Assembly (NCBI GenBank): GCA_947594835.1
Contig: CANQEH010000011.1
Coordinates: 18,865 to 82,864, forward strand
Source of the DNA: an uncultured Acetatifactor sp.
Lineage (GTDB): Bacteria; Bacillota; Clostridia; Lachnospirales; Lachnospiraceae
DNA length: 64,000 bases
Direction: 5' to 3'
Below, piece by piece: positions 9,282 through 19,391 of this stretch. A program made the position numbers and the translations under genes. The stretch's first letter is position 1. Each line of letters begins with the position of its first letter. The notes below the pieces were generated by a model, which saw only the letters and a program-made list of their open reading frames with translations, did not search any database and had not been told where the DNA came from.

Positions 9282-10697
9282 TTACAGCACATACCCGATC
9301 TCTAAATACACTGGCACCGCCTTGAAGAATATCATCCGCAGCAAAAACAGGATCACCGCCCCGATGGCCGCATAGCAGGCCCCTGCGCCCAGCTTCTTTA
9401 AGACCGGCAGGGCGCCTGCAGCCCGGCCCTTTAACGGCAGCCATTCAAAGCCCGCCCATCGCTCCAGCCCCGCCGTCACATAATACATAAACGGGATCAC
9501 CCCCGGCATCACATACCGGCCCTGATACTGGTAATCCATGGTATAGGCGTAATAGATGCACAGCACTACAGGCACAAGGATCCACAAAAGAAGGCTTGTA
9601 TGGAGAACAAGCTTTTGTCCTAAACTTTTCTCCCCTGCTGTTCTTTTTCGCGGGAGCAGACCGCCCAGCAGCCCGAACACAAAGACGATCTTGTAAAAGA
9701 GATAAGTCCAGTACCCCGCGTAGATGGCCATAGAGCCGTAACTGGCGATAAAACTGTTGATCAGCCCTGAAAAATAAGGATTCTGAAACAGCATATCCTT
9801 TAGCGGGATCCCCAGCGCGGCGTGGGAACGGGAATAGGGCGGGTTCCCATACATCTCCCCGCATTTTTTCAAGGTCTCAAGCCCTAAAAAATCCCCCTCG
9901 TACAGCAGGGCGTTCCGGATAAAATACCACCCGATGCCAAGCAGAACCACCGCAGAGATGAGGCAGCCCTTCCGCAGCATCTCCCGGTAGTCATACCGCA
10001 GCTTTCCGCACTCCCTTCTGGCAAAAAAGACCAGAAAGAGAAGAATGCTGCTCAGGATACAGCCGTAGGCATTATAATAAGAAAGGGCGCAGACGACAAT
10101 GCCAGCCGCAAGGAGCAGGCAGTTTCGATTGGTAAACCCTTCCCGGCAGGCGCGCACCAGCGCATACGCGATGAGCGCCGTAGAAAACATGGACATGGAA
10201 TCCGTGTTCACATAGGTGTGCAAAAACAGGCTCTGGGGCAGATACATGACCAGCACACAAAACAGCCAACGAAACCGGCTGTCCTGAAAAATACGCCGGC
10301 CGATGCCGTAGACGAGCGCCGCCATGGCAGTCCCGGTACACACGTTGACAAAGCGGGCCGTGTACAAAAGGATCAGCTCCGACGAGGTAAACAGATTCAC
10401 AAACCGCATCACAAAGCCCTGCACGATGTAAGGGAGCATGGTGTAAAAGCCGTAGGAAATCCCATACCCCGGGATCCGGATCTCCTCGTCAAAGCCGTTG
10501 GGCAGACGTCCGTAGCGGCAGATATAGCGGCTCACCAGATAACGGCTGGGTTCGTCCGGCGGGTTGCCAAACCAGGGCGGCGTGTCCGTGTGGGGCTGGA
10601 GCAGCGCGATCACAGCGGCCAGACAAAAAAACACTGCCAGATAGCAGACAAAGAGAATCCGCTCTCTTGTAAGGGCTTTCTCTTCTCCAGATTTCAT
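9282..10697 (-). CDS. Multispanning membrane protein, GT-C/DUF2142-like
   Basis: A 471-residue protein with about ten to twelve hydrophobic segments. The first loop after helix one contains [15 protein letters not shown] followed by GRLPNG, which resembles the PPDE motif of DUF2142 and ArnT/PMT-like GT-C glycosyltransferases. That suggests a sugar transferase using a polyprenyl-phosphate donor outside the membrane; the substrate is not known. Its ATG overlaps the stop codon of the upstream Hsp70 gene by 4 bp, and GAGGA precedes it within that gene. Translation is therefore probably coupled to the chaperone genes, which is unusual for a membrane glycosyltransferase. Confidence 0.65.
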   Translation of the reverse strand: MKSGEEKALTRERILFVCYLAVFFCLAAVIALLQPHTDTPPWFGNPPDEPSRYLVSRYICRYGRLPNGFDEEIRIPGYGISYGFYTMLPYIVQGFVMRFVNLFTSSELILLYTARFVNVCTGTAMAALVYGIGRRIFQDSRFRWLFCVLVMYLPQSLFLHTYVNTDSMSMFSTALIAYALVRACREGFTNRNCLLLAAGIVVCALSYYNAYGCILSSILLFLVFFARRECGKLRYDYREMLRKGCLISAVVLLGIGWYFIRNALLYEGDFLGLETLKKCGEMYGNPPYSRSHAALGIPLKDMLFQNPYFSGLINSFIASYGSMAIYAGYWTYLFYKIVFVFGLLGGLLPRKRTAGEKSLGQKLVLHTSLLLWILVPVVLCIYYAYTMDYQYQGRYVMPGVIPFMYYVTAGLERWAGFEWLPLKGRAAGALPVLKKLGAGACYAAIGAVILFLLRMIFFKAVPVYLEIGYVL

Positions 10698-12379
10698 TCG
10701 TCTTCTTCCTCCAAAATCTCATTCAATGTGTTGCGGGCATCTCGGATCTGGTCGTGATCGCCCTCCTTCAAAGCCGCCTCAAAGGCCGTGATGCAGCGAT
10801 CCAGCCTTTTGCGCCTCTCTCCCAGCGACTCCTCATACATCCGCTCCGCCCGGAGGAGCACCAGCCGGTTCTCCTCCTGATCCCGGGGCTGTATTTTCAA
10901 ATAGGTCAGCTCCTCCATCCGCTTTTTGACCTCCTCGTCCGTCAGCTGGTTGTCCTGGCCCTTGATGATCAGGTTCTGCTTCTGTCCCGTGGACACCACA
11001 GTGACCTCCACCTCTAACAGGGAATTGACGTCATAGGTGTAAGTCACATCCACGGCCTCCTGGCCCTTGTGCCCCTTTGGCACCTCGATCTCCAGTTCTC
11101 CCAGAAAGAGATTGTTTTTGGCAAAGCGGCTCTCCCCCTGCAGCACCCGCACCCGCATACGGGTCTGGTTGTCCCGCACCGTGTATAACCGCTCCGTGCG
11201 GCTGGCGGGGATCACGGTGTTGCGCTCAATGATGGGGCAGAATCTGCCGTCCTCAAACTTCCCCTCCTCATACTCCACCGCCACCTCAGTGCCCAGGGTA
11301 AAGGAGCAGACATCCGTCAGGATCACTTCCTTTACCTCCTCCTGCCGCTCCTTCATGGCCGCCTGCACCGCCGCGCCGAGGGCCACCGTCTCGTCCGGGT
11401 TCATCCGGGCATCCGGGAATTTGCGGAACAGCCTGATCAGAAAATCCCGGACCACGGACAGCCTGGTGGCGCCGCCCACAAGCAGCACCTCGTCCACCTC
11501 GCTCAGCTTCAGCCCTGCATCCGCAAGACTCTTTTTCACCGGCTCCCGGATCTTCAGTAAAAGCTCTTCACAGGCCGTCTCGTATTCCTTGTAGGTGATC
11601 TCCTCCTGATACGTCTCCTCCCCGCACACAAGGCGCATGGTCACCTGGCTGGCGTCGCTGATGGAAAGCTTTGCCTCCTCCGCCTGCCGGTAGAGCCGCA
11701 CCTGTTCCTTCTCCGTCAGACCGGTCAGCTGCAGCCCCGCCTTTTGCAAAAAGAGCCTGGCCATCACCTCTGTGAAATCTTCTCCGCCCAGGTAGTTGTC
11801 CCCCGCCACAGCCCTGACCTCCAGAATATTGTGGTACAGCTCCAGAACGGACACATCAAAGGTGCCTCCCCCCAGGTCGAACACCAGAAAGCGGGTGTCC
11901 CGGGTCTTATCGTACAGGCCGTAGGCCACCGCAGCCGCAGTGGGCTCGGAGATCATGCGCTCCACCTTAAGTCCTGCCAGCTCCCCCGCCCTTTTGGTCG
12001 CCTTCCTGCGCTTGTCGTCAAAGTATGCGGGGACGCTGATCACCGCCTCGGTCACTTCCTCCCCCAGAAAGGCCTCCGCGTCCTCCTTTAAGGCCCGCAG
12101 CACCATACTGGAGAGTTCTTCCGGCTTAAAGCGCCTGCCGCACAGCACATATTCCCGCTCCGTGCCCATGCTCCGCTTAAAGGTCTGGGCCACGGAATCC
12201 GGGTACAGGCTCATGCGCTCCTTCGCCGTCTCCCCTACATACACATTCCCTTCCTCATCCACGCTGACCACAGAGGGCGTAAGCGGCTTCCCCAACCTGT
12301 TGGGAATGATCTTCGGCTTCCCCTCCGAGAAATAAGCCACAAGGCTGTTTGTGGTACCCAAATCAATTCCTACTATCAT
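10694..12379 (-). CDS. hscC: Hsp70 chaperone, HscC-like
   Basis: A 561-residue Hsp70. The actin-like ATPase domain starts [17 protein letters not shown] and carries [14 protein letters not shown] and [10 protein letters not shown]; the linker region reads [15 protein letters not shown]; a short substrate-binding domain and lid end in [10 protein letters not shown]. The short length and the linker resemble HscC rather than DnaK (about 610-640 residues). I use the ATG at 12379 (AGAGG upstream), not the longer frame to 12415. The start overlaps the end of the J-like/TPR gene by 17 bp and the end overlaps the next gene by 4 bp. It probably works with that J-like protein; the clients are unknown. 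Confidence 0.85.
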   Translation of the reverse strand: MIVGIDLGTTNSLVAYFSEGKPKIIPNRLGKPLTPSVVSVDEEGNVYVGETAKERMSLYPDSVAQTFKRSMGTEREYVLCGRRFKPEELSSMVLRALKEDAEAFLGEEVTEAVISVPAYFDDKRRKATKRAGELAGLKVERMISEPTAAAVAYGLYDKTRDTRFLVFDLGGGTFDVSVLELYHNILEVRAVAGDNYLGGEDFTEVMARLFLQKAGLQLTGLTEKEQVRLYRQAEEAKLSISDASQVTMRLVCGEETYQEEITYKEYETACEELLLKIREPVKKSLADAGLKLSEVDEVLLVGGATRLSVVRDFLIRLFRKFPDARMNPDETVALGAAVQAAMKERQEEVKEVILTDVCSFTLGTEVAVEYEEGKFEDGRFCPIIERNTVIPASRTERLYTVRDNQTRMRVRVLQGESRFAKNNLFLGELEIEVPKGHKGQEAVDVTYTYDVNSLLEVEVTVVSTGQKQNLIIKGQDNQLTDEEVKKRMEELTYLKIQPRDQEENRLVLLRAERMYEESLGERRKRLDRCITAFEAALKEGDHDQIRDARNTLNEILEEEDE

Positions 12380-15300
12380 GCTTCCTCTTATTCTGCCGCA
12401 AAGGCGGCGTCTCAAAGGCCACCCGGCGGATGGCCTGCATATATTCTTCTCCCGGCTGAAGCTTCAGCGCCTGCATCAGGCGCTCCCGCGCTTCCTCCCT
12501 ATGTCCCTCCCGCAGCAAAAGGAGGATCCGCACGCTTTCCAGTTCCCGGCACACAGGGCTGTCACAGTTTATGCAGCCGCTGCAGGACGACTCCCGCTCC
12601 AGCATTTTTTCAAGGCTGTCCACAGGTTCCAGGAAAAAGGCGCTGAGCAGTTCACAGGCCAACCTTTCCCTCTCCTTCCCGTAAAACCGTTCCGGCGCTT
12701 TCCCCTCCCGGGCAGTCTGGAGCCGCAGCAGCTTCGCCCAGCGGATCCCCAGCTTTTCTTCCGACAGCAGGATGGCGGCAAACACCGCGTCCCGCAGGAT
12801 CCACAGGGGAAGATCGGCGTTTTTTAAGTCGGCCGCCAAAGACAGCGGCAGGGAGCGCCGAAACTCCTTTAACGCCTCCTGTCTGCTTCCCGTCAATAAC
12901 TCCACCCACCCGGCCATATTGTGATAGGTGCAGTCGTCCATCCAGACAGCATTTACCCCCCCGGGACGAAGTCTGGAGACAAAACGGTTCCACTTTGATC
13001 CCCGGGCCGCCTCCATGGCTCTCCTCCACTCCTCCAGGGCGGCCTGCGCCTGCTCCCGGCAGCCGCATCTGAGAAAGGAAAAGGCCTTTTTCCGGCAGAT
13101 TTCATAGCGGGGCAGCTTGTCGAAATGCCCGTAGACCTGCCAGGCATCCTCCGGCTTCCCCAGGTTCACATAGCAGTCTGCCATCAGATCTGCCGCCAAA
13201 AGCCCGGGAGCCCCCTTTTTCGGCAGATTTTCACACTCCCTTAAGACCAGGAGAGCTTTCTCATACTCCCCCAGCAGGCTGTAAAGCCGCGCCATGCCGA
13301 CGGAAAAATAAGGCTTGGCCTCCCCGTCTGCATACAGAATGGCTTTCCGCAGGTTTACAAGAGCCTTTTCATAGTCCCCTGCAGCGCGGTACACCTGGCT
13401 CAATCCGTGGAACGCATAAGGATTGGCCGGGCTTAAGGCCAGCGCCTTTTCAAAATCCTCCCTGGCCTCCTGATAGCGATGGGCGGCCTTGTGGAACAGG
13501 CCCCGCTCCACCAGCAGGCAGCTGTCTGGAAAACGGTAAAAATATTCGTTGATCAGGGCAAGGCCCTTCTCGTAGAGGGAAAGCTGGCCCCGCTCCACCG
13601 GCTGTAAATACTCCTTTCGGAACTGTTTCAGTTTTATGTCCAGATCCCCCACGTCCTCCTCCGGGAAATCCTTCACCATCTGATACCGGTATGCGTCCAG
13701 CAGCACGCTCTTTACCTGGTTTTTCTCAGCGTCCTGAAGCAGCTTTTCCAATTCCCCGGGCCGCTTCAGATCCAGATACACCTTGGCCAGGTACTCGTAG
13801 GCCTTCCCATAGCCCGGAAAATACTGGATGCATTTTAAGGCGTTTGTCACCACGCCGCCTGCCAGAAGCTGTCTGCGGCAGGCCTCCATGGAAACGGAAT
13901 AAGCGGCGTACACCTGATAGCTGTTTACCAGCTGATCCGTCACTTCCAGGCATTTCCCGTACTCCCCCATCTCCATATAGATCTGGGCCATCTGCAGCAG
14001 CACCCCCACGTCCTGGGGGGACTGTTCCAAAAGGCGCCCGCACTCTTTCAGCGCCGCTGCAAACTGCCCTCCGTCTTGAAATCCCAGAAAATAAAAGCTT
14101 TGCATCCGGATCAGGCCAGCCTGCCGCACCCGGTCTTTGTCCCTTTCCTCCTCCGCGCTGCCGCCTGACGCCAGCTTCTGCTCCAGCTGCCCCCGCCAGA
14201 GGCCCGCCATCTCCGCGGCCTCCTGATACTGGGCCGCCTCCAGATACAGTTTTGCCATCAGCCCGCTGTATTCTTCCTTTTTCCCCGGCGGAACCTGGTG
14301 TCTTAGACGCTCGGCAAGATCAATCCCTTTCGCCGTCCTCCCGTCCTGAAGATAACACCAGCACAGTTCCAGCGCCGCCCCGGGATCCCCCGTCTTTTCA
14401 TACTGCGTCTGAAGCTCCTGCTCGATCTTTTCGTTTACCCGCAGAAGAAGATCCATAAAGGAGGCGTCCCCTCCTACATAGAGAATCTGCTCCCCGCATT
14501 CCTTTGCCTGATGGATCTGCCCCTGGTCAAAGTACCATTCCATCAACCGCAGATTGGCCATATAATGCGCGTCATTTTCCGCTTTCAGCTGCTCATAGAG
14601 CGCTGCCGCCCTGCGCCTGAAATTATGGCCTGCGCCCTCCGGCTGCTTCCAGAGATTCTCCGCCAGACTGTAACTGACCATGGCGTCCCCGGGATATTTT
14701 TCGTGAAGCCTCTCCAACAGCTGCAGCGCTTCCTCCGGCCTCTCCTGCCGCATCAACAGCTCTGCCCGGCAGAGTTCCATGACCGGGTGCCGGATGCCCA
14801 GCCCGTCGGCCAGACGGATGTTTTCGCCAGCCTTTTCCAGGTCATTTTCCTGGAAGGCCAGCAGGCATCGGTCGTAGTACTGCAAAAACAAGTCGTACGG
14901 CGCATCCCGCTCCCCTTCAAACTGGTCGAATCCCACGTCCTCGCCCCGGCTGCACCTGTTTGTCAGAAAATGGATGAACTCCCCGGGAAAATGCTCTCTC
15001 AGGGACGCCGCATCCCTGGTGATCCCCAGGCGCTTGTCCAACAGCTTCCACACATCCGTGGGCAGCCTGAAATGATCCATGAGAAAAACAAGCAGCTTCC
15101 GGCGGCAGTTTTCTTCCTCCTCCAGAGACACGAAGCAGTCCTCCCGGAACAGGCTCTCCCAGCAGGCCACATCCCGCCTGGTCTCCAGATCCGCGTAAAT
15201 CCCAGCCGCCTTCTGCACCCAGAGGCCGGAGGGCGTGGTGTCTTCCTCAGAGGGCTTCTCACACTGTTTTGCCAGTCTGCAGGCCTGCTCATAAGCGCCC

Positions 15301-15434
15301 CGCAGACGTTTGAAACCCTCCGGGTCGTCCTCGGGATTTGCCCCCGCCAGCTTTTCCCGGTAGGCGTTTTTGATGGCTTTCTCGTCCTTTGTCTCCGGAA
15401 TCCCCAATATCTGGAAAATTTCTATCTTATCCAT
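12363..15434 (-). CDS. J-like domain and TPR-repeat protein, HscC partner
   Basis: A 1023-residue protein. The first 60 residues ([20 protein letters not shown], then AYREKL and [11 protein letters not shown]) look like a J domain, but the canonical HPD tripeptide is absent; NPEDDP stands in the loop where it should be. The rest is mostly helical with many TPR units, clearest at about 680-790. Near the C-terminus a cysteine cluster [12 protein letters not shown] could bind a metal. The ATG at 15434 follows AAGGGACGG and removes a spurious 62-residue extension. The gene overlaps the HscC-like gene, so the protein is most likely its dedicated co-chaperone and client-binding scaffold. Confidence 0.75.
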   Translation of the reverse strand: MDKIEIFQILGIPETKDEKAIKNAYREKLAGANPEDDPEGFKRLRGAYEQACRLAKQCEKPSEEDTTPSGLWVQKAAGIYADLETRRDVACWESLFREDCFVSLEEEENCRRKLLVFLMDHFRLPTDVWKLLDKRLGITRDAASLREHFPGEFIHFLTNRCSRGEDVGFDQFEGERDAPYDLFLQYYDRCLLAFQENDLEKAGENIRLADGLGIRHPVMELCRAELLMRQERPEEALQLLERLHEKYPGDAMVSYSLAENLWKQPEGAGHNFRRRAAALYEQLKAENDAHYMANLRLMEWYFDQGQIHQAKECGEQILYVGGDASFMDLLLRVNEKIEQELQTQYEKTGDPGAALELCWCYLQDGRTAKGIDLAERLRHQVPPGKKEEYSGLMAKLYLEAAQYQEAAEMAGLWRGQLEQKLASGGSAEEERDKDRVRQAGLIRMQSFYFLGFQDGGQFAAALKECGRLLEQSPQDVGVLLQMAQIYMEMGEYGKCLEVTDQLVNSYQVYAAYSVSMEACRRQLLAGGVVTNALKCIQYFPGYGKAYEYLAKVYLDLKRPGELEKLLQDAEKNQVKSVLLDAYRYQMVKDFPEEDVGDLDIKLKQFRKEYLQPVERGQLSLYEKGLALINEYFYRFPDSCLLVERGLFHKAAHRYQEAREDFEKALALSPANPYAFHGLSQVYRAAGDYEKALVNLRKAILYADGEAKPYFSVGMARLYSLLGEYEKALLVLRECENLPKKGAPGLLAADLMADCYVNLGKPEDAWQVYGHFDKLPRYEICRKKAFSFLRCGCREQAQAALEEWRRAMEAARGSKWNRFVSRLRPGGVNAVWMDDCTYHNMAGWVELLTGSRQEALKEFRRSLPLSLAADLKNADLPLWILRDAVFAAILLSEEKLGIRWAKLLRLQTAREGKAPERFYGKERERLACELLSAFFLEPVDSLEKMLERESSCSGCINCDSPVCRELESVRILLLLREGHREEARERLMQALKLQPGEEYMQAIRRVAFETPPLRQNKRKHDSRN

Positions 15435-15467
15435 CCGATCCGTCCCTTGACTGAAACAACACGCAAA

Positions 15468-15491
15468 GGAGCAGAATGTCACTTCTGCTCC
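15468..15491 (-). terminator. Probable terminator after glyQS
   Basis: A 9-bp perfect stem (GGAGCAGAA with TTCTGCTCC) with a 6-base loop lies about 36 bases beyond the glyQS stop on the minus strand. The T tract that follows is weak (TTTGCGTGTTG), so termination may be partial. Confidence 0.5.
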
Positions 15492-15526
15492 CAGGCTGTT
15501 TTTTCGTCCTTCTTCCGCAGACGCCG

Positions 15527-16915
15527 TCAGAAGGTAAATTTGTCTGCAAAATATGCTTCCAGCTGTGAGATAGCCACCCGCTCCTGCTCCATGGAATCCC
15601 GGAAACGGACCGTGACGCATCCGTCTGTCTCGGAGTCAAAATCATAGGTGACGCAGAAAGGCGTTCCGATCTCATCCTGACGGCGGTATCTCTTGCCGAT
15701 GTTGCCCCTTTCGTCAAACTCGCAGTTATATTTTCTGGAAAGCTGGGTATAAACCGCCTCTGCCCCTTCCGCCAGCTTTTTGGAGAGCGGCAGCACGCCG
15801 ATCTTCACCGGGGCCAGCGCCGGGTGGAAGTGCAGCACGGTGCGCGTCTCCCCGCCTTCCAGTTCCTCCTCGTCGTAGGCTGCGCAGAGGAATGCCAGAA
15901 CCACCCTGTCCGCGCCCAGAGAGGGCTCTATCACATAGGGGATATACTTTTCTTTCTTTTCGTCGTCGAAATAGGTCAGATCTTCCCCCGAGGTCTGGGC
16001 GTGCTGGGTCAGGTCGTAGTCCGTCCTGTCCGCAATCCCCCACAGTTCTCCCCAGCCGAAGGGGAACAAAAATTCAATGTCCGTGGTTCCCTTGCTGTAG
16101 AAGGAGAGCTCCTCCGGGCTGTGATCCCTCAGCCGCATCTCCTCTTCCTTCATGCCAAGAGACAAAAGCCAGTCGCGGCAGAACCCCCGCCAATACTGAA
16201 ACCAGTCCAGATCCGTGCCGGGCTCGCAGAAAAATTCCAGCTCCATCTGCTCAAATTCCCGGGTGCGGAAGGTAAAGTTCCCGGGAGTGATCTCATTCCG
16301 GAAGGATTTACCGATCTGCGCAATGCCGAAAGGGATCTTTTTGCGGGAAGTCCTCAGCACGTTCTTGAAATTCACAAAAATGCCCTGGGCCGTCTCGGGC
16401 CGCAGATACACCGTGCTCTTGGCGTCCTCCGTCACTCCCTGGAAGGTCTTGAACATCAGGTTGAACTGGCGGATGTCCGTGAAATTATGCTTGCCGCAGT
16501 TGGGGCAGGGGATCCCCTTCTCCTCCACAAAGGCCTTCATCTGCTCCTGGCTCCAGCCGTCCACGCTGCCCTCCAGGGCCACCCCGTTTTCCGCGCAGTA
16601 GTCCTCGATCAGCTTGTCGGCCCGGAAGCGCTCGTGGCACTCCTTACAGTCCATCAGGGGATCGGAAAACCCGCCCAGATGCCCGCTGGCCACCCAGGTC
16701 TGGGGATTCATCAAAATGGCGCAGTCCACGCCCACGTTATAGGGATTCTCCTGTACGAATTTCTGCCACCAGGCCCGTTTCACATTGTTTTTCAGTTCTA
16801 CGCCCAGATTGCCGTAATCCCAGGTGTTGGCAAGACCTCCGTAAATTTCGGAGCCAGGGTAGATAAACCCCCTTGCCTTCGCCAGCGCCACGATCTTTTC
16901 CATCGTCTTTTCCAT
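15527..16915 (-). CDS. glyQS: Glycine-tRNA ligase, single-chain type
   Basis: This is the homodimeric class II glycyl-tRNA synthetase rather than the alpha/beta form. The 462-residue sequence contains the family segments [72 protein letters not shown] and the C-terminal anticodon-binding part around [10 protein letters not shown] and [16 protein letters not shown]. The ATG at 16915 follows GGGAGG. It starts 12 bp after a small lipoprotein gene and may be cotranscribed with it. Length is normal for the family. Confidence 0.97.
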   Translation of the reverse strand: MEKTMEKIVALAKARGFIYPGSEIYGGLANTWDYGNLGVELKNNVKRAWWQKFVQENPYNVGVDCAILMNPQTWVASGHLGGFSDPLMDCKECHERFRADKLIEDYCAENGVALEGSVDGWSQEQMKAFVEEKGIPCPNCGKHNFTDIRQFNLMFKTFQGVTEDAKSTVYLRPETAQGIFVNFKNVLRTSRKKIPFGIAQIGKSFRNEITPGNFTFRTREFEQMELEFFCEPGTDLDWFQYWRGFCRDWLLSLGMKEEEMRLRDHSPEELSFYSKGTTDIEFLFPFGWGELWGIADRTDYDLTQHAQTSGEDLTYFDDEKKEKYIPYVIEPSLGADRVVLAFLCAAYDEEELEGGETRTVLHFHPALAPVKIGVLPLSKKLAEGAEAVYTQLSRKYNCEFDERGNIGKRYRRQDEIGTPFCVTYDFDSETDGCVTVRFRDSMEQERVAISQLEAYFADKFTF

Positions 16916-16927
16916 GAGAATTCCTCC

Positions 16928-17560
16928 CTATTTTTTCAATAAAATGTACACCGGCCCCTCCGCCTGGGAGGAATCTACGCTGCCGTCCTCCTTTAAGAGC
17001 GCTCCCGCGCTCATATGGGTCACCCGGCTGGGGCAGTAGACCACCGCCGCCCCCTCAAGGACGATCAGATGCCGCTTCTGCGCCGCATCCAGCGCTTCCG
17101 CCGAAAGCACGGAGCCGTCCGCCACGCTGTTTAAAGTCACATTGTCCAGATATCCTGCCTGTTTTGCCTCCGATACGGTGCCGAAAAAGAGTTTTTCCCC
17201 CAGAAGCCATTTCTCGCAAAAGGCTTCGTAGCTGTCCGTCCCGTCAAAGCCGTAGGTCACGATCACCCTTTCCGCACCGCCGTCCTGCACCGCCTCCACA
17301 TTTTCTACTGTGACCGGCGGTTGTGAGCTATCCCCCGGCGTCCCAAAGGCCGCTGCCTCTTCCCGGGCCATGGTCTCCAGCTCCCCCAGATCGTAATAGG
17401 CCTTGTCAAAGGCCCCTACCTGATAGGCGGTAACGGCTCCATCTTCCGCAATGACCAGCGTGGTCTGCCGGGGCTGATCGGGCGGTTCCTGTCGGCCGCA
17501 GGCGGTACAGAGCCCTGCCGCTGCAAGAAAAGCCGCTGCAAGCCTTCCACACTTTTTCAT
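16928..17560 (-). CDS. Uncharacterised lipoprotein
   Basis: A 210-residue protein that I do not recognise. The N-terminus MKKCGRLAAAFLAAAGLCTAC is a lipoprotein signal peptide with a lipobox ending at Cys21, so the protein should be anchored to the outer face of the membrane. The mature part is mixed alpha/beta and acidic, with no obvious catalytic motif. AAGGAG precedes the start. It lies between recO and glyQS on the same strand, only 12 bp before glyQS, so it may share a transcript with housekeeping genes. No function is proposed. Confidence 0.75.
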   Translation of the reverse strand: MKKCGRLAAAFLAAAGLCTACGRQEPPDQPRQTTLVIAEDGAVTAYQVGAFDKAYYDLGELETMAREEAAAFGTPGDSSQPPVTVENVEAVQDGGAERVIVTYGFDGTDSYEAFCEKWLLGEKLFFGTVSEAKQAGYLDNVTLNSVADGSVLSAEALDAAQKRHLIVLEGAAVVYCPSRVTHMSAGALLKEDGSVDSSQAEGPVYILLKK

Positions 17561-17643
17561 CCGACGACTCCTTCATTGAAACGATTGCACAGATTGCTTC
17601 CTATGCCTATTCCCAGCTATTGTATCAAAAACAATCCACTTTT

Positions 17644-18294
17644 TCAACAGAGAGTTTGCAGAACTTCCAGACTTTTAAATTCCCGTCCCACAAAGCGCTT
17701 CATGTAAACCGCCACCACCTGTTTCAACTGCTCCAGCACCTTCTCATTCACCGCAAAGGTGTAGAGCTTCTCAATGGGGCTTTCCGCTATGTAACGCAGA
17801 CAGTACCGGGTGGACTCCTCCAGCTGCATATCCTGGGGCACGCCAGGGAATTCCCCGTTTACCGCCAGCGCCCGGCACTCGTACACGCACCGCACCAGCG
17901 GATTTGGCAGCGACTCCGCACACAGGGCCTTTAAGGACTGGTAGAGAAGCTTCAGCATCTCCCGCTCGTCGTTGTTTTCCCGGGTGTAATAGTCCGCCAC
18001 CTCCGCAAAGTACATCCCGTAGCAGGCGCCGATGTAATCCTCCCGCAGCGCCTCAAAAAAATTCTGGATGTCCGCCTCCGCCAGCGTGTACGCATTCCTC
18101 CCCTCGTAGAGCTTAAAGGCGCCAAAGGCAAAGGGGGCCGCCGCCGCGGCAAACCTGCTGCCCGGCTTCCTGGCCCCCCTGGCAAACGCCGACAGCTTTC
18201 CCCGCTCCTTAGTCAAAAGGCTGATATGCCTGTCGTACTCTCCCACCGGGGATTGCTTCAGCACGATCCCCGTCACCCATATCGATTCCTGCAT
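17644..18294 (-). CDS. recO: DNA repair protein RecO
   Basis: RecO helps load RecA on SSB-coated DNA in the RecFOR gap-repair pathway. The 216-residue frame has an OB-fold N-terminus (ESIWVTGIVLKQSPVGEYDR; LLTKERGKLSAFARGARKP) and a helical C-terminal half. The four-cysteine zinc finger of many RecO proteins is not visible, and the protein is somewhat short for the family. The ATG at 18294 follows AGAGGAAG. The beginning of recO overlaps the end of the yqzL-like gene by 86 bp in another frame, and era lies upstream, matching the order era-yqzL-recO of Bacillus. Confidence 0.92.
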   Translation of the reverse strand: MQESIWVTGIVLKQSPVGEYDRHISLLTKERGKLSAFARGARKPGSRFAAAAAPFAFGAFKLYEGRNAYTLAEADIQNFFEALREDYIGACYGMYFAEVADYYTRENNDEREMLKLLYQSLKALCAESLPNPLVRCVYECRALAVNGEFPGVPQDMQLEESTRYCLRYIAESPIEKLYTFAVNEKVLEQLKQVVAVYMKRFVGREFKSLEVLQTLC

Positions 18295-18412
18295 GACTGT
18301 CTTCCTCTGCCTGCTCCCCTGTAAAGGCCTCCTGTCCCTGTCTGGAGACGAAGGCCAGATAATCCTCGATCTTCCCGCTTGCCTCAAACTGCTTCCAGTA
18401 CTTTAAGTTCAT
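18209..18412 (-). CDS. yqzL: YqzL-like small protein
   Basis: A 67-residue frame starting MNLKYWKQFEASGKIEDYLA, which resembles the small YqzL protein found between era and recO in Bacillus. The strong site AGGGGG lies seven bases before the ATG, which argues for translation. The frame runs 86 bp into recO, so its last 28 residues may be a poorly conserved tail. The function of YqzL is unknown. I accept it because of position, ribosome-binding site and N-terminal resemblance. Confidence 0.7.
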   Translation of the reverse strand: MNLKYWKQFEASGKIEDYLAFVSRQGQEAFTGEQAEEDSHAGIDMGDGDRAEAIPGGRVRQAYQPFD

Positions 18413-18473
18413 TGCATTTCCCCCTAATCCAGTTGTACCTCACAGGATCTAGGGTCTGCATTTCCCCTTTTTT

Positions 18474-19391
18474 CTATTCGCCGCCCCTGGCATCTTTGGG
18501 GTTATAGCCGTAATTTTTTAAGAGCAGCTCGCTGTCCCGCCAGTCTTTCCTCACCTTCACCCAAAGCTTTAAATTCACCTGCTTTTCCAGCATCCTTTCC
18601 AGATCCATCCTGGCGGAGGAGCCGATCTTTTTTAGCATCTGCCCCCCTTTGCCGATGACGATCCCCTTGTGGGAATCCCGCTCGCAGATGATGGTGGCGT
18701 CGATCTGCCAGATCGGGCCGCTGTCTTTCATGCTCTCGATGGTCACTGCGATGCCGTGGGGAATCTCGTCTTCCAAAAGCCGCAGGGCCTTTTCCCGGAT
18801 CAGCTCCGCGGCGATCTGGCGCACGGGCTGGTCGGTGACGGTATCCTCCTCATAGAACGCAGGCCCGTAGGGCAGATAGCGCAGGATACATTTGACCAGT
18901 TCCTCCGTATTGTGCCCTTTCAGGGCTGAAACCGGCACGATCTCCGCAAAGTCAAGCTCCCTGCGGTACACATCGATAAAGCGCAGGATCTCCTCTTTTT
19001 TTACCGTGTCCGTCTTGTTGATGACTAAGATCACGGGAGCCTTAACCCGGCGCAGCCGCTCGATGATATGGCGCTCCCCGGCGCCGATGTAATCCGTCGG
19101 CTCCACCAGCCACAGGATCACATCCACATCCTCCAGCGTGTGCTCCGCCACTCCCACCATGTAGTCGCCCAGCTTATTCTTCGCCTTGTGGATGCCGGGG
19201 GTATCCACAAAGACGATCTGCCCCTCCGGCAAGGTGAGCACTGTCTGGATCCGATTTCTGGTGGTCTGGGGTTTGTTGGAGGTGATGGCGATCTTCTGCC
19301 CGATCAGCCGGTTCATCAGCGTGGATTTCCCCACATTGGGCCGTCCCACCAGGGTTACAAAACCCGATTTATAAGTTGGTCTTTCCGTCAT
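18474..19391 (-). CDS. era: GTPase Era
   Basis: Era is an essential GTPase that binds the 3' end of 16S rRNA during 30S maturation. The 305-residue protein has the P-loop GRPNVGKS near residue 16, DTPG near 65, NKTD near 125 and a C-terminal KH domain with ICERDSHKGIVIGKGGQMLK. The ATG at 19391, preceded by AAAGGAG, is chosen over a 32-residue upstream extension. Its start overlaps the end of the DUF4349 lipoprotein gene by 23 bp; yqzL and recO follow downstream. Confidence 0.96.
   Translation of the reverse strand: MTERPTYKSGFVTLVGRPNVGKSTLMNRLIGQKIAITSNKPQTTRNRIQTVLTLPEGQIVFVDTPGIHKAKNKLGDYMVGVAEHTLEDVDVILWLVEPTDYIGAGERHIIERLRRVKAPVILVINKTDTVKKEEILRFIDVYRRELDFAEIVPVSALKGHNTEELVKCILRYLPYGPAFYEEDTVTDQPVRQIAAELIREKALRLLEDEIPHGIAVTIESMKDSGPIWQIDATIICERDSHKGIVIGKGGQMLKKIGSSARMDLERMLEKQVNLKLWVKVRKDWRDSELLLKNYGYNPKDARGGE

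Noticed and set aside
15824..16942. Long plus-strand open frame (372 codons) opposite glyQS, and similar long frames opposite ligA, manC and the TPR gene
   Set aside because: They lie antisense to clearly conserved genes in GC-rich DNA, have no family motifs and no ribosome-binding sites; such shadows are expected from codon bias.
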